DNA of 64,000 nucleotides from Watersipora subatra. Taxonomy: Eukaryota; Bryozoa; Gymnolaemata; Cheilostomatida; Watersiporidae. Shown here piece after piece: positions 1 to 14,000 of the stretch. Below the pieces are notes generated by a model. It was not told where the DNA came from and ran no database searches. It saw nothing but the letters and a program-made list of their open reading frames with translations. Both the position numbers and the translations under genes were made by a program. Numbering within the stretch: the stretch's first letter is position 1; each line of letters begins with the position of its first letter. The stretch is from positions 67,476,672 through 67,540,671 of the forward strand of contig NC_088708.1 of assembly GCF_963576615.1 (NCBI RefSeq), written 5' to 3'.

Positions 1-211
1 TATATTGCAATAAAAGCAATATAATGGAAGCAATGCATACATTATGGTCAATGTACATGTAACATTAAAATTGTTGCATTGTCTTGAATTGAATATAGTC
101 ATAATAAAGCTGGCAGTTCTGCATGCAGATGACTCCTGTATATATACTCTACATCTTCAGTAAGGATGAGCTTTGTTATGCTCAATGAATTGCTTATATA
201 CAGTTTATACA

Positions 212-395
212 GAACCATAGGAGAGGTGTCACATGTCTCCTAACGATACCATTTAAGAGTTGTCCCACATGGCTCCTTCACAATATCGATAGGGAGTTGT
301 TACTCCCTTGTTCCTTAATGAATCATAGGGAAGTTGCAACACCATGGCTCTTTAACTGAACCATAAGAGAGAAGTGACGCCATAGCTATGAGTGG
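212..395. repeat. Degenerate tandem repeat, about 37-base unit, five copies
   Basis: Five successive blocks share the pattern 'accata-ggagaggtgtca-catg-ctcctta', each about 37 bases long. They begin near AACCATAGGAGAGG, TACCATTTAAGAG, TATCGATAGGGAG, AATCATAGGGAAG and AACCATAAGAGAG. The copies are well diverged, so the array is old. No coding potential is evident. Confidence 0.6.
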
Positions 396-774
396 TATAA
401 ATTATTCAGATATTCTAACACAACCACATACAAGAGGGGATTTTTATGAGTTTTTGTAATAGGTCAGCATGCAATGTCAAAATAAATCCGTAAATAGCAT
501 AAGGATTTTTTTATATTCATTGGAATTTATTCTCAACTCTTCAGATTCTGCACTTTATGCCTGATTTCACCATGACACGCAATATTTGGTGTTTTCTTAG
601 AATTAAAATAATGCATCTGAAATTAATATTATGAGTAATTTTAAAAATTATAACTGTACAAGCTTTTGGTATTAAGCCATGAAAATTATTTAAAATTGTG
701 TTAATCATTAAATACATATAGAAACATTTGTAGCAAAGAAACATTTTATTAGATTTGTTCTCATGTACTGTAGT

Positions 775-1904
775 TAGAGGTGGAACGAGACAGGTTTTTT
801 AAGCTCGAGACGAGACTCGAGACACTGTCTTGTAAAAATTCGAGACACGAGACAGTAAAATAATGAGCATTTGGTGATGATTTCACTACACAAGTACTAG
901 CTACTTGGTATATATAAAATTAATAAAACTCTTTTTAAATTGAATTTTCACCTGGTGTAAACGATTTAAATACAACATTTTAATAGTGATATGCATGTAG
1001 TTTTTGTAAACAAAAGTGACACAAACAGCTCTAAAATACCGAAGTTATATATTCTAAGAATTTTGAGCTTGATTGATCATAATTATTATAAACATATTGC
1101 TTTGTACATGTATATTTTTACCATCTATTGAATAGTTCTCACTTTTTAATGTAATGTGTAATGAAACCGATAGCCGTCGCTCTACAAAGAAATACCGCAA
1201 CTAAAAGAACACACGATAACACTTTCATTCTTATCGTTTCATTAATGTTAAGTTTTGTTTGTGTATTAGCTGTAGTATGTGAATTATATTTAAATTGTAC
1301 TCATGAAATTATATTAATTACTGTATACATGCACATGTATATTCTTATATTGAGCTAACGAAACGTCATTGTTAACCGAACACGGACTATGGTCGACACG
1401 GCCTTTCGTTCGTTTCTCTGTGTCCGGGCAAGTTTTACCCGCGATTGGTAGTATATACGTAAAAGAGGCCCGAATTTTATGAAGGGCAGTTGGTGTTTAG
1501 ACACGATACGATAAAATACAGATATTTTACCCGCAAAAGTCTAATTTATTAAATTGGATTATCCGAAGAGTAATTGGATACGACCCGGTATCTGTTTTAA
1601 GGACACAGAACCGAACTAAAAAATAACAGGGCCGTTGTCCGGACTACATGATTAGACTCAGTGGCCAACATAATCAATAGCAACAGGTAGTAACGAACCG
1701 GGTATAACTTTAAAGGCAGTTGCCCGCAATCCATTACAATATATGGAGTTGTTGCTACCGCAAGAAGCCATGTTATAACAACCGTGCGCAGGCGCTTTAG
1801 TTCTATTTCCTGTCTCGAGTTTGGCAATAGTTAAGTCGAGACGAGACCGATACGAGACGAGACAGGTCGATACTCGAGACGTCTCGTGTCTCGTTCCACC
1901 TCTA
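775..1904. mobile_element. Non-autonomous hAT-type DNA transposon (MITE)
   Basis: The element has terminal inverted repeats TAGAGGTGGAACGAGAC at the left end and the exact reverse complement at the right end. It is flanked by a perfect 8-base direct repeat, ACTGTAGT, at 767-774 and 1905-1912. An 8-base target duplication and this type of terminus are the hallmarks of the hAT superfamily. Both subterminal regions are packed with CGAGAC/GTCTCG motifs, the kind of repeated motif that hAT transposases bind. There is no transposase ORF in its 1130 bases, so it must be mobilised in trans. Matching target duplications and clear ends suggest fairly recent insertion. Confidence 0.85.
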
Positions 1905-3713
1905 ACTGTAGTGCCCACTTCAAGAGATCACTCATTGCAAGAAGATCACATTCTAAGTGCTTCTCCTATTTTGTCATAAATGAACACCCAATTTTTATGT
2001 ATTTATTATACATTGGCTATATGCATCAGTCTTTATGCACCAGATTAGATTAATCATTTTTAGTTCATCCGGTAAAAAGTTTTGGAGTAGCCTAGCTATG
2101 TCTATGATTAGTTTAATGTGTTTTTGACCCAATTGTAGTTGGTCTAGCAAATTCAATAAAGAAATGAGCCAAGTATGTCAGCGTCTTTATCATGAGCAGA
2201 GCATGTGTTGTATTTATTTACATAACCCATCAGAAAAGCAAACATGTCTTTGTTGTTGATATAGACTGATTGATGTAACCGTCTCTATGCAATTGGAAAC
2301 TCACCTTCATCCTAGCTTATGCATAATGTATGATTATGTTAAAATTTAAAAGCTTGCGTAGCTAGCGGTTTCAAGCCAATATTTTACATCTCAATTTCGT
2401 ATTCACCGCTAATAGCAGCAATTTTCATTTTAGTCTCCCAACTTTATTTCATATCTATGCGAGCAGTCAGTCTGGCGATGCCCGGGATTCTTTCATGTTC
2501 AATGAGATAGCCTGCGGCTGGGTCTTTAAGAAGCTGCTTTCCAGGCACCAGACGGAGATTTGAAACTAAATATTATAGCGGCCTGTAGGAAGGCCTGAAG
2601 CTTATGAGCGTGAAGTCTGGATACAATCACCAAAAAAATGTAGAAATTCATGTTTACATGAACTAACTGCCAAACAATGACAAAGTAGGATTTACAAATA
2701 TAGATTATTGCAAACTGCTGTAAATTTTTAGCTGTACGAAAAATATTTTTTTAGTTACAAGTTTCTACCATTAGTTATAATAACAGTATTATAGCTGCAT
2801 CAGGAGTTCAAATGGTTCGGTTTTTACGCTTGTCCCGTTTCGAAAGCAACCTTAGAAAAATTAGCAACCTATGTATTAGTTGTAGCAACTGCCTTTCATG
2901 ACAAACACCACACGATAGTCGAGGAGTATTTCTTCTGTGGTAGCGCTATAGTTAAGCTTAAATGTTTATACATTTAACCCAAATCAACCACTAAATTAAG
3001 CCCATCAACAAGTAGGCGACCAAAGTTTGCCTGGCTCTGTCCTCATGAACACCTGCTATACCCATATACTGCACAGTAAATATTCCTGCAGTTATAGGTA
3101 TGTGTTTTCTGGTTAATGTAATTTTATGCTGCAGTTATAGTATGACAGGACTAGTCAGTTGTTTATAAGGTCATGTGACTGGAAAGTTTTGGTTGTTTAG
3201 TTTTGTGATACTATAACTCCTAAAATGCACGATTCTTATTGAGCCTCTAATAACTTATCTATTAGACAACCTAATTGTGATTGTAACTGGCATCCATTGA
3301 AGGCTTTCTAAGACAACAAAGTCATGTTGCACTCCTATTGCGCAGGTATCCAACAGAGACACCTAGTGGATGCTATGCAGTATGCAATAGTAGCTTCAGT
3401 GTATGCTAGATGGTCTCTAATAGTATTTCCTCACATTCTTGAAAACCACAACAAATTACAACATCATCGTTATAATATCATCGTAGGTTAATGGCAAGCA
3501 ATAAAGACATGTATCAGCTTCTCTGTGCATATTTATTTAAAGATCTATGACAAGTTGGAGGTAAGTCAGAAAAAATTTTTGGCATCCAAAAGGGTTAATG
3601 TGGCTCCGCCCAAAGGAGAGTGTAAAATATAGGCGACATTTGATTCGTCCGTGAAAGGATTACATTTATCTTTTCATTTTTCCGACAAGGTGTTTGAAAA
3701 ACACTACACCACC

Positions 3714-3796
3714 CTGTATTTGAACGTCACCTCTAATAAAGCGCCACTCTAAGAGAAAAGTTTAAAAATAGAGCGCCATGGCGTTCAAATATATGT
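3714..3796. repeat. Diverged copy of a small palindromic MITE
   Basis: The left arm (CTGTATTTGAACGTCACCTC) and the right arm (GCGCCATGGCGTTCAAATAT) are imperfect reverse complements. Both match the arms of the better-preserved copies at 9605-9694 and 18401-18504, around the shared 'GAACGCCATGGCGCTCTATT' core. It is older than the other two. Confidence 0.5.
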
Positions 3797-5068
3797 TTTA
3801 GGATATGCTGTGCGGTCTCCAGTAAAAACTCCTGGTGTACGCTAGCTGGTATCCAAAAGGATCTGCTGTTATATCCTATGATTTGACAATAGAAGTGTGC
3901 ATGAGATAATAGATCATTATATTAATGTGAGCAATTAGAGATAATTGGTGATGATAATAGATGATTAGAGATTGTAGTGTCAGTTATAAGCTACTATGTC
4001 TGCAGTTTAGTTGTTGTGTTGCATGTAGTGCAGATGAGGATAGCTTTATGAAAAGTAATAAGTAATTAGAGTCTTAATCATCAGTGTTTGACTTATTGCT
4101 ATCTCTGCTGCTCATTTAGCTAAGGCTTCAGTTTAACCAACTAGGTTGGAGTTGTCATAACATGGAAGCTTGAGTAGGCGCGGCACATGGCGACCACAAG
4201 TCAAGATGGCTGAAAGATTTATGTGCGTTATGACTCACCTCCAAAATATGAAGCTTTCTAGTAAGCTTATAATTGTTTTAAAACAGTTATTGACAATTAT
4301 GACCATATAACCATAAAAAATAATATGCACTCTTTTATAAAAAACATAGTGACGAACAAGAATATGATAATTGCAAAGAAATGGTAAATTATTTTGGCAA
4401 TGTTTCCATAGATACCGCATTTTTTGGGCAAACTGAAACAACTGCAGTACATTTCTATGTTGATTCTGAATCAAAGGACACTACTATCGATAGAAAATCT
4501 ATACTTTGTTTAACGGTATTTAAACAATATGTTGATTGCACTAATTTTATTTACAATTAAACCACAGCAAAGCTTTTTCTGTAAAACTAATTTAGAAATA
4601 AATTATTGCATATTTGCTATTATTTTATTCAAATAATGGTAAGTAGTGAGAATATATCAATTCGCTGCTTTTAGGTTATTAGAAGGCCAAAATAAAATGT
4701 CTAGTTTTGCTGACGCATCATGAATGCCGACTATTGGTGATATAGCACTCAGCTCTGCAAAGCTACGTTTTGCAATCAGTCAAATCTGCACATTGATTGA
4801 TGAGTTGCTAAGGAGAATGCTATTGTTTATGACGTTTCCAGGACAGATCAATATTTTGCATCGCGTGTCCACCAATATTCAGAATGCTGAATAAACCCTT
4901 GACAAAAAGAAACATTGATTTTTACGAACCATTCTTGTTGACACATTGGATGGCGGGTGAGGAATGCATATCAGTATAGCAAGAGACTTCAGTGGTAGGC
5001 TGTCACGCTTCTCGTGCATCTTTATAACTGCTGTCGCGTTTACCGCTTCTGCTGACTCGGGGTAAACC

Positions 5069-8000
5069 ATGCCTGAAAGAATATCTCCATCGCTCGGGGG
5101 TGGGCGGCCCGACTCTGGCGTGTCTTACATGAGTGGTAGAAGTAATGGCTCATCTTTGAATGGCAGGGCCGCAGATGTGGAGATCATCTTTATTGACCCT
5201 CTGGAAAAGAAGTATGAGTGCCCTGTGTGCGTCAGAGTTCTTAGGTATCCAGTGCAGTTTGAGGATTGCGGGCACCGCTGCTGTTCCTCGTGTCTACCAG
5301 AGCTTCTCAGGCAAGTTATGACCTTAGGTTATTGCGCCCCCCCTCCGACTCTAAAAACTTACCGTAGTAGCGACTAATATTAACTAATTATGTAACTAGT
5401 TATGTAATTAAAGACAGCATATTTTAGGATACATTTCTTACTTCATGTTATATCTCAATTTGTACTAAGTTCATGGAATAGCATCTTAAAGTATCATTGC
5501 CTGTACAGAGTATTTTGTTTACAATGACTGTTTATTTAAAACATATATATTATACGTGTATATTTTTTGTCCATTCGTGTGTCATGGTTGATAATATGGA
5601 ATAGGCCTAAATAAACAAGACGTGTTTCGGTTGCTAGTATTAAAAGATCTCATGAAATGTCGGAAAAAACATGTGCCTTATGGTAGTCCAGGCTTTCTCT
5701 GGGCAGAATAAAATGTTTCACTGGGAAGATGTTCTGAGACTAGTGCCACTGTTGAGATGTATCTTAGTAAAAAGTGGCTGGCTTTTATCATCTAAAACCT
5801 TATGAAAATAGGTAGCCAAAGTTCACACAAAGACAAATTCAGGTAGACACAGTTTGGCAAGGCGGCTCTGATAGTCAGGGGGTGTTACCTAACGCATCCT
5901 ACTTTATTAAATGCAGTAGTGTATTATGGTATTGCCTAAAGCTAAAATATCATTTCCATCACCTTTTTAAATATTATACTTATAAAAATTGCTAGTTTTC
6001 ATATGCTGTATTGACTCGTAAGCTGTTTTATTACTATCTCAACTTTTTTGTTTATTTTGATTTCATGAACTTGTAGAATTGCACCGAGATGTCCGATAGA
6101 CCAAAGCAAAGTGGACAGAGAAAAGGTGAGTAAATCATAAATATCAAATATACTGACAACACAGTTCTGCTAAGGCTAAAGTTCAGCAGGGAGGAGGCCT
6201 TTTAGCGGACCCGTCTTAGTTTTCACTGGTAATGACAAGGTTGGAGGCAATGTCAAAATAATCGTTGATAAGTTGTAGCGAACTGGCTTGAGTATAGCCA
6301 TTTCTTATAGCAACAGCATGTGACTAGACAAACATTTCAACTAAGCGCGTTTGCAAGAGCCAAGAGGGGTCGCTTCAACAATCTCATTTTGCTGTCTCGG
6401 CAGCTAAGGAGTGAAAATATGTTTTTTCTGTTGTTCTTTCTTGCAAGTTAAATTTAAGCTGAGAATAAATTTTTAGAACTTGTTTATAAAAAATCTGCCA
6501 ATTGCACTAGATACCAGATGGAAATGGAGTCCCACCGCGCCAGCCTCGAGCAAAAGTATGTAACGAAATCAAGTGGCAGAGAATGTGAATCATACATTTT
6601 CTGAGCTAAGTTGCTCTGCATTTTGTAAAATCAAGTGCAATTAAATACAGGCTGTGAATGTAATGTCAAATTATCATTAAAACTTGAATTGTATCATTCA
6701 GGTTGACTTGTTTTCTGATTTTACATCAAGTTTTTTTGAGTGTTCTATCGAACTACCTGGTTTCTATAAAAATTGCATCTTGTGACATTATTTGGAAATA
6801 ATGCATTTTTTAAAATTATTATTTTTATCGGCAAAGAGCAGTTTTTGATATTTCAAGTTCATAGGGTCAAGCATAGGTATATAGAACATTTACAATATAA
6901 ACCTGGCCTTTTTAAATCTTATATATTTATATTGAAAAAATTTCATTGCCCTTGATTAATTTCTAACTCTTTCAAACGGCTGGTATATAAAGAACCCATA
7001 GCTATTTAAAATAATTATAGAATCAAGTGGAATTTTCAAATTTCTTATTATAAATGGGTTTAAAAACTTTATTTTGAACTTGAATTGAATTTTTAAAAGA
7101 AAGAAAAATAGCAAACAAATACTTTGACTCCGTGCTGCCAAGGCAGCAAAATGAGAGAGAAGATACAACCTTTCGCAGCCTTTACAAACATTTAGTTGTG
7201 TAAAATTTATTCCTCAGAATATTCCTGCAACCTGATTTTAACACCAAGATTGGACTCTGATGGTTGAAGAGACAGAATGCAAAACATAACTAGCAATGCA
7301 ATAGCTTATTAGATGTTTTTATGTGGAACATAGAAATTGACAGTGAGCTAATATATTATAACTGTAGCATACTATTATAGACGTATGATGTAGATGGTGT
7401 ATTGACAGTGAGCTAATATATTATAACTGTAGCATACTATTATAGACGTATGATGTAGATGGTGTTAATGTGACGTTTATTAGTTGGTAAGTATTCTCTG
7501 AATATTTTACATGTTATTTCTTGTTATTTGGTATATGTTACTCTATAGGTTTTACCGATTTGAGAGTAGAGCTTTATATTCCCTATAGGCTATAGTTCAA
7601 ATAAATCAATGATAAATTTTTAAGAGTGGCTACTCAGAACTTGGATTTGCAGGTATCAGCATTTTTAGTACAAGCTTTTAATAGCGTACCCGTAATTACC
7701 AGTTCCAGCGTGTTTGTATTTGTCCTGGACTCTTTTAAATCATGCGTTTGATTGGCTAATTCTGAGAAATGAACTTTTTGTTACCAGAAGTAATAAACCT
7801 ACCACTACAATAATTCTTTTAGCAACTGGCAAAAATAGATTCTCCAGGTGTACCAACCCTAAATCCAACCCTTCAATTTTACTTTTGATTCAAAAACTGT
7901 TTTTAATATGTTAAAATTGAATACTATGTTAAATTTGAACGTCTTATAAAAAACTGAATGAAAAGTAAAATTTACAGTTTGTTTAAAATAGCCCCTTGAA

Positions 8001-11000
8001 ATTGGAATAAGTGTACCTGGTAGAATAAGAATGACCTTGAACGTTTGACATGACTGGCTGATCTATAATTAACACAGATATTGCGATATGGCCAGTTGTA
8101 CACGTGCTGGGTCTGTGTGGTTACCAACTGTTTGGGTATATTGACCTTGCTAAACACCGCTACACTCAAGCATCGTACAGTAGGTTATGCAAGTACTTTG
8201 TGTCACTCTCAGGCTATCGTATCAACTGAACTAAAGAGACCAGCGCTAAAAGGTCACGTCATGTTCTCAATTAGAGTTGACTCTTACCATTTTATACATG
8301 ACGAGGCTAATTTTTAGAGCGATTTTTTATAAATGAAGCACAAAAAGTTCATTAAGTCAATCAAAATAAAAAATATTTTAGTGAAAAATTAAATTGGTCA
8401 TGTCTAAATTGATGGTTGAAGTTTTTTATGAAATGCTTTTTAAGAATGCGACGTTTAACCCTTGGCTCATCAGCTACGTTTAACCCTTGGCTCATCAGCT
8501 ACGCTTCATTGAATAATGGATGATATTTGTTTTACATAAAGCAGCACTAATGAACATTTGCTGGCAGCATCTGACTCGGTGGATAATAAGTGGTTATTGA
8601 ATTTGGGAAGGCCAGTCATCCGAGCCAATAGTTCAAGATATTGCTTTTAGCCACAAATCTATATTTATTGATCACACCTATTGTCTGACGCATCTCGAGT
8701 GTTATTATATATATCGACTTCCTTTTCGACTGTTTGTAAATTTGCAAATGGCCTCTCACTTACTTATGGTAATATCATTGGAGAAAGGCTATTTATATCT
8801 CAAATAACTGCAACTCTTTTTCTATTATGCTTGTGACTGTCATTCTTATGCCAATTGGCAAAGTAAATCACTTGTTTATACTTGTCACGTTGCAATACAG
8901 GTGACAGTTGACAAGACCTTTACAAAAGAGATTGAAGGACTTGCAGTGAAGTGTACAAACCACTCAGTTGGATGCAAATGGAAGGGAAAGCTCAAGGATT
9001 TTTATGTATGTTTGTCTGGGACTATGCTTGCTAAGCACAAAATGGCAGTAGATATACATTATTACATACATGTATAATATACATGTATATATACATATAT
9101 AATGTACACATAATGAATATAATGTGTACAATGTATTAATATATGTATATAGCATAATATATAGCATAATATATGTGTATACATATATGTATATAGCATT
9201 CAAATGAGATTCATCAAGGATTTTGATTTTATCTTTTGATGATATAAAGTTTAACAAGATGACTTGTTCTGACTATTAGTTTCCAAAAACCTGTTCTTCG
9301 ATCTAAGCTAGTCATAAAGCTCTGAGCGTAATAGCTGTGTCCTAATCCCTCTGCTCGCTCATCTTGCTAGACTACGAGAAGTTCAGAATGCCAACATAAA
9401 TTTTTAAAAAGGCTTATGGTTTCTTTCAAAAAGTTTAAACGCTATAAATAAGCATGTGAAACATTTCTTGCTTACACAAAGAATTCCATTGTGATAAGCC
9501 GTAAATATACGGACATGATGTGGGCATTTGTTTTACGCATCATTTAGCGTAGAAGTAGCCTAAAGTGCTTCAATAAAGGCAGTTCAAGTCAGTTTGTTTC
9601 AACATACCGTAAAACCTCTAATTGAATGCCATGGCACTCTATTTTAGAGATGTAGATCAAATAGAGGTGGCGTTCAGTTAAAGGTTTTACAGTAGTTCGT
9701 TGTAGAGAGACTTGCGTATACTGACTATTAGAAAAAATCAGGCTGTTATCACTTTGCTCATTCAGGAAACAGATTAGATTATATAAAAGTAAATTATATT
9801 TAAATAGCCTCAAATCTTCCTTGTTTAATTTCCTATGTAATTAAAATATATAATAGTAAAATTTTTAACATACTGTGTAGGCCCTTACTAGCATGGACAT
9901 TGACAGAATATGTGGCATGTATTCCAATGATATGTCTAATCTAGAGCTATGCTGTCGGCAGGTTCATTTTGATGACTGCAAGTACCTGAGTGTGCCATGC
10001 CCAAGGAGCTGTGGTGCTGAGTTTGAGAAACGGTTTGTTGACAAGCATCTTAGAGATGACTGCCCGAAGCGAGATATGACCTGCGAGTTTTGCAAGAAGA
10101 CTATCGCCGTCGATGAGGAGTTCTCTCATCTCAACGTTTGTAAGAGGTTCCCCATCCCGTGTCCGAATGGCTGTAAGAAGAAGGAGATTCCAAGAGAAGA
10201 GGTCAGTTAGCGTGGCATCAACGTATACAGTTAGTTTAAACAATAGCTAGTGATCACAAGGTGAGTAGGAGGGGGACTAGCAATTGGATAGAAGTGGCCG
10301 GATCGAAATCTGTAGAGTTGTCTTTTATCATAGAATATCCAAGTCATCCCTTGAAGCCTAATCTTGTATACACAGGCTAACCTCCTACGATCCTAGACTG
10401 TATCAACAACTGTTCATCGATTGTGAAAGCACTTTGAATTGCAAAATTCATTTTTAACTGGATATCACATCGAAGCTCCAAGCTTGTAGACCTAATTAAA
10501 AAACAGAAATTAAATATAGCAAGTGGTTTTTTTTACACTCTTTCAAAGAAAGGATGTTTTATAGGTAACTGAAGAAACATAAGGGTTGCTGTACACAGAG
10601 CCTGATAGAGTCTGATAGAGTGTGTATATTTATTATGTATAGAAGAACATATAGCTTTAGTGTAAAGCTCTTGTTACTGAGGGGAGGGAGCTACCCTTGT
10701 CTCTTTTTAATCTTTTATTATTTCATTTCAACCAGTATGTCATTAAAAACTATTGATTGACAGCAGTATTTTTCATTTTTGCGGTCAGGTAAAAGTGCCC
10801 TTGGTATGTTGGCGATATCTCAAGAACTATTGGTCTCATCAAGTTGTAACTTGAGAATTATATTTAAAACATTCTGCGCAGAGTGACCAAATTTTTATAG
10901 TCTTACGTAAACGGAAAGTACAAAAAAATCAAGTGAAACTACGAATGCTAGTTTACTCGGGTGTAGGATGAAGGGGAAAAACATTTCTCCAAATACTCTC

Positions 11001-14000
11001 AGGCCCAGGCTTCTAAGTGTTAACTCTGACACGCAGGTTTAATTTGTTTTACTGACAAGGGTGTAATGAAGAGGGCAACATATAGAACTCTGTCGTCTCG
11101 TCTGTTAAAATGGCAACTGCCCCTCCAGTAGTTATAAATGTTTATCGTTACAACACCTTGAGCTATCACCCTGATAACACACTCTTCTCAGAGATAGAAG
11201 TTGTCACGTTAGTATATTAACATGTTAATATCACTATGTTTCCATGGCGCAATTAATCCACAAGTTTGCATCACACGCAAGATGGTAAAAAATCTCTCAA
11301 GTCAAGCGAATTTTGTTACTCGCAAATTTTTATCGAATGCTTCATGTTTACGAAAGAGGGAAACAGCACTTGTGAATGTTGCGCAAGAAAATGCCGCTCC
11401 GGCTATTCCATTTTTAAACATTTTTCACATTTCACTCGTTCATATTTCAATTTGACAAAAGAGGTGTGCGCCGTTATGACCTTTAGCGTAGAATTCATTT
11501 TTTTAACAAAGTGCCCACGTTAATCCGCAACATGCAAATGTCCATTGGAACACTTATTGCACGATAATTCAATGTGCAAACAATTCCAAATTCGCGACAT
11601 CTGCATTATGGAACATTGTTTGTGACCCGAAGTGATACAGTCCTAACTTAGAAGCATTATGTTAGACACACAGTTAGTTCTGCACATTATCTTTATAGCA
11701 ACATCCTGTGTAGGTATATCAAAAGAGCGAACATTGTTTGCATAGCTGCCGACACGCATACGGTACAAAGTCGGTAAACAAAGCACGGAAATAGTTTCCG
11801 GCTTGGAATGCTTTCCGGAAGGATATTACGTAGTGCTGTCGTCATCTCTTTTCATCATAGCTTGTCATAAACCTTTACAAGTGCCGTACCATTCCTCGGT
11901 CATTCACCTCCTCAAGGCTGTTAAACTGGAAGAAAAAACCAACATTGAAGGCTTTTGATATTGAAAAGCAGAATTGATCGATTTGACTATCTTACAACAC
12001 GATACCTGCTAATGTCTATAGTTCATATTACTATCAACTCATCTCATTAGTCTTCTTGAACATTTCTCAGCATTCCCTTTTATGGCATTTTTAATGCTAT
12101 TGCGTTCAGGTGGAACAAACTTTATCAAAACTTTTACACGACAAGGAATTTTATTCTAACATTTTAGTGGAATAATCTCAAACTAGTCTAATATGCTACA
12201 CGTCATACACTTGCGAATGATTGCGTATGGACAGCAGTGAAAGTCAACGACAGAAGTGATCTATTGTCCTTATAGTTAGTTACATAGCTGACCATCTACT
12301 CAGTTCATTAAAAAACTCTCCACTCTTATGGAACAATATTATTATTGCAATGTTTTCTTTTATTCAAAGCTTGTATCAAACTTGGTAGCCTAGTAATCAT
12401 TTAAAAAACAAACCCTATGACCGATAATATCATGGGTGCATAGTTATTAAACTTTATTTTTCTTTGTATGCATCGCTTAGACCTCCAGCCGTAATCGAAT
12501 CTAAACATCAACCAATTAATAACTACTTGATAAAAATTCTTACGCTCAAGAAGTCGATTTAACATTTACTCGTTATATTTAGTATATATAGTATGATATC
12601 GCTGTTAACTTCGACTGGCTAGTTTTTGTCATTAGGGGTTATTATAAACTTCTCATTACCTTCAAATTGACCATCTATCATGTATTACTGCACATCACCA
12701 AGACCAGTTATTGCAATATTTCAAGCACCATTATAGACATCAAACTAACTTTTACAGATTTTTTTTTCCATTTCGAAGGGCTTAATGAACTTATTGTATA
12801 ATTTCTAATATAAAAAATAATTGGTTGATTTTAATACTGCTTTTATTGAGCTTGTATGAATAATATAAAAATAGCGCATACACAATTTTGTTTTAGTTGT
12901 GCCAGAAGTATAGACAAGCTCATTTTCTCTAATATATATCTAATATAATAATATATATATAATCTATGTGCACTTACATAAACTCTTTGAATGTATTATT
13001 ATATAAAGGATAAACCAAGGGATGTAGCCTAGATCTAAATTTATTTTTAACATAATTCACAATTTTAAAAATGTCTGTCTCATGCTTTGAATGGTAAATA
13101 TATATTGTTCCTGTGTTTCCATAATTATTCATACCTTGCTATGATTGCATTCTAATAACTCTAAGGGATCAGCTGATGCATCCTGGTTACCAGCAGTAAA
13201 TTGCTGTCACTATCAGCTCCTTTGATCAGCACTTTATTGACTGTAATTAGTGTACTGTGGCCTGCAGTGAGCGAGTGCTAACGCACATTCCGCCTTCACT
13301 GAGCGTATTCTTTCTCCTACATTTTCTGTCCTCACAGGTTTTCTAATTTCCTGCCGATTGTGTCGAAGTCAGTCAAATCCGTACATACCTCACAAAGCAT
13401 TGATTCGCATCCTCGCTGTAAAAATTTTCTGATTAAATCAAATACAAAAATGAGTTAAATAATTTTGGTGCTCAATTACAGCGTCGTGAAATTTTGACTG
13501 CATCTGGATAGCTAGCTACCAGCTGCCTTGCAACTGAAAATATTACAAAGTTCTACCCTGCTATAGTTTAAAAAACAGCATGATAACAAGAAGCGTTTAT
13601 ATAAATGACCTAGGTATGCCAAGGGTGGTTGGATGACTTGCCATAGGATGGCTAGTGAGTCATCAAAAGGATAGGCGAGTAGGAAAGTGGGCGGAAAGTA
13701 CTAACAGTTGATGAATAATTGAACAAAGAAAGTTAGAGACTATACTGGGAGCTTTATGGGCCAACTATTGCCCTCTGACCTTTCATACAATTGTATCTTG
13801 ACATTCGATGTGGGTTCATGATTACAAGACAGTTGCTGGTCAGATCATCACCCCTCATCATGGAAAGACAACTCATAAACTAAGCACAGGAGTGAATAAC
13901 ATTTTGTTAGCTCTTCGAATCCAGTTTTTTCCCAACTTTTTCTGTTGTCCTAATTTTTTTGAGATTCCGTTAAATAAAGGTGGTGCAACAATCTTGGACA

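Larger units (their letters stand above)
1..5068. other. Gene-free left flank with repeats
   Basis: I see no supportable exon here. The ORFs are short, AT-rich and unrelated to known proteins. Two structured repeats lie inside: a degenerate tandem repeat (212-395) and a hAT-type element (775-1904). A diverged copy of a small palindromic MITE lies near 3714-3796. The last few hundred bases before 5069 should hold the promoter and 5'UTR of the TRAF gene, but I recognise no TATA box or other core element there. Confidence 0.6.

Noticed and set aside
1597-1918. Overlapping minus-strand frames inside the hAT element
   Set aside because: No hAT transposase signatures (no BED finger, no dimerisation block). 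The element is non-autonomous and these are chance frames.
9893-9961. Upstream extension of TRAF exon 4 beginning with an ATG
   Set aside because: The acceptor CGGCAG at 9961 joins exon 3 in phase and completes the zinc finger FYVHFDDCKY. The upstream stretch adds no zinc ligands.
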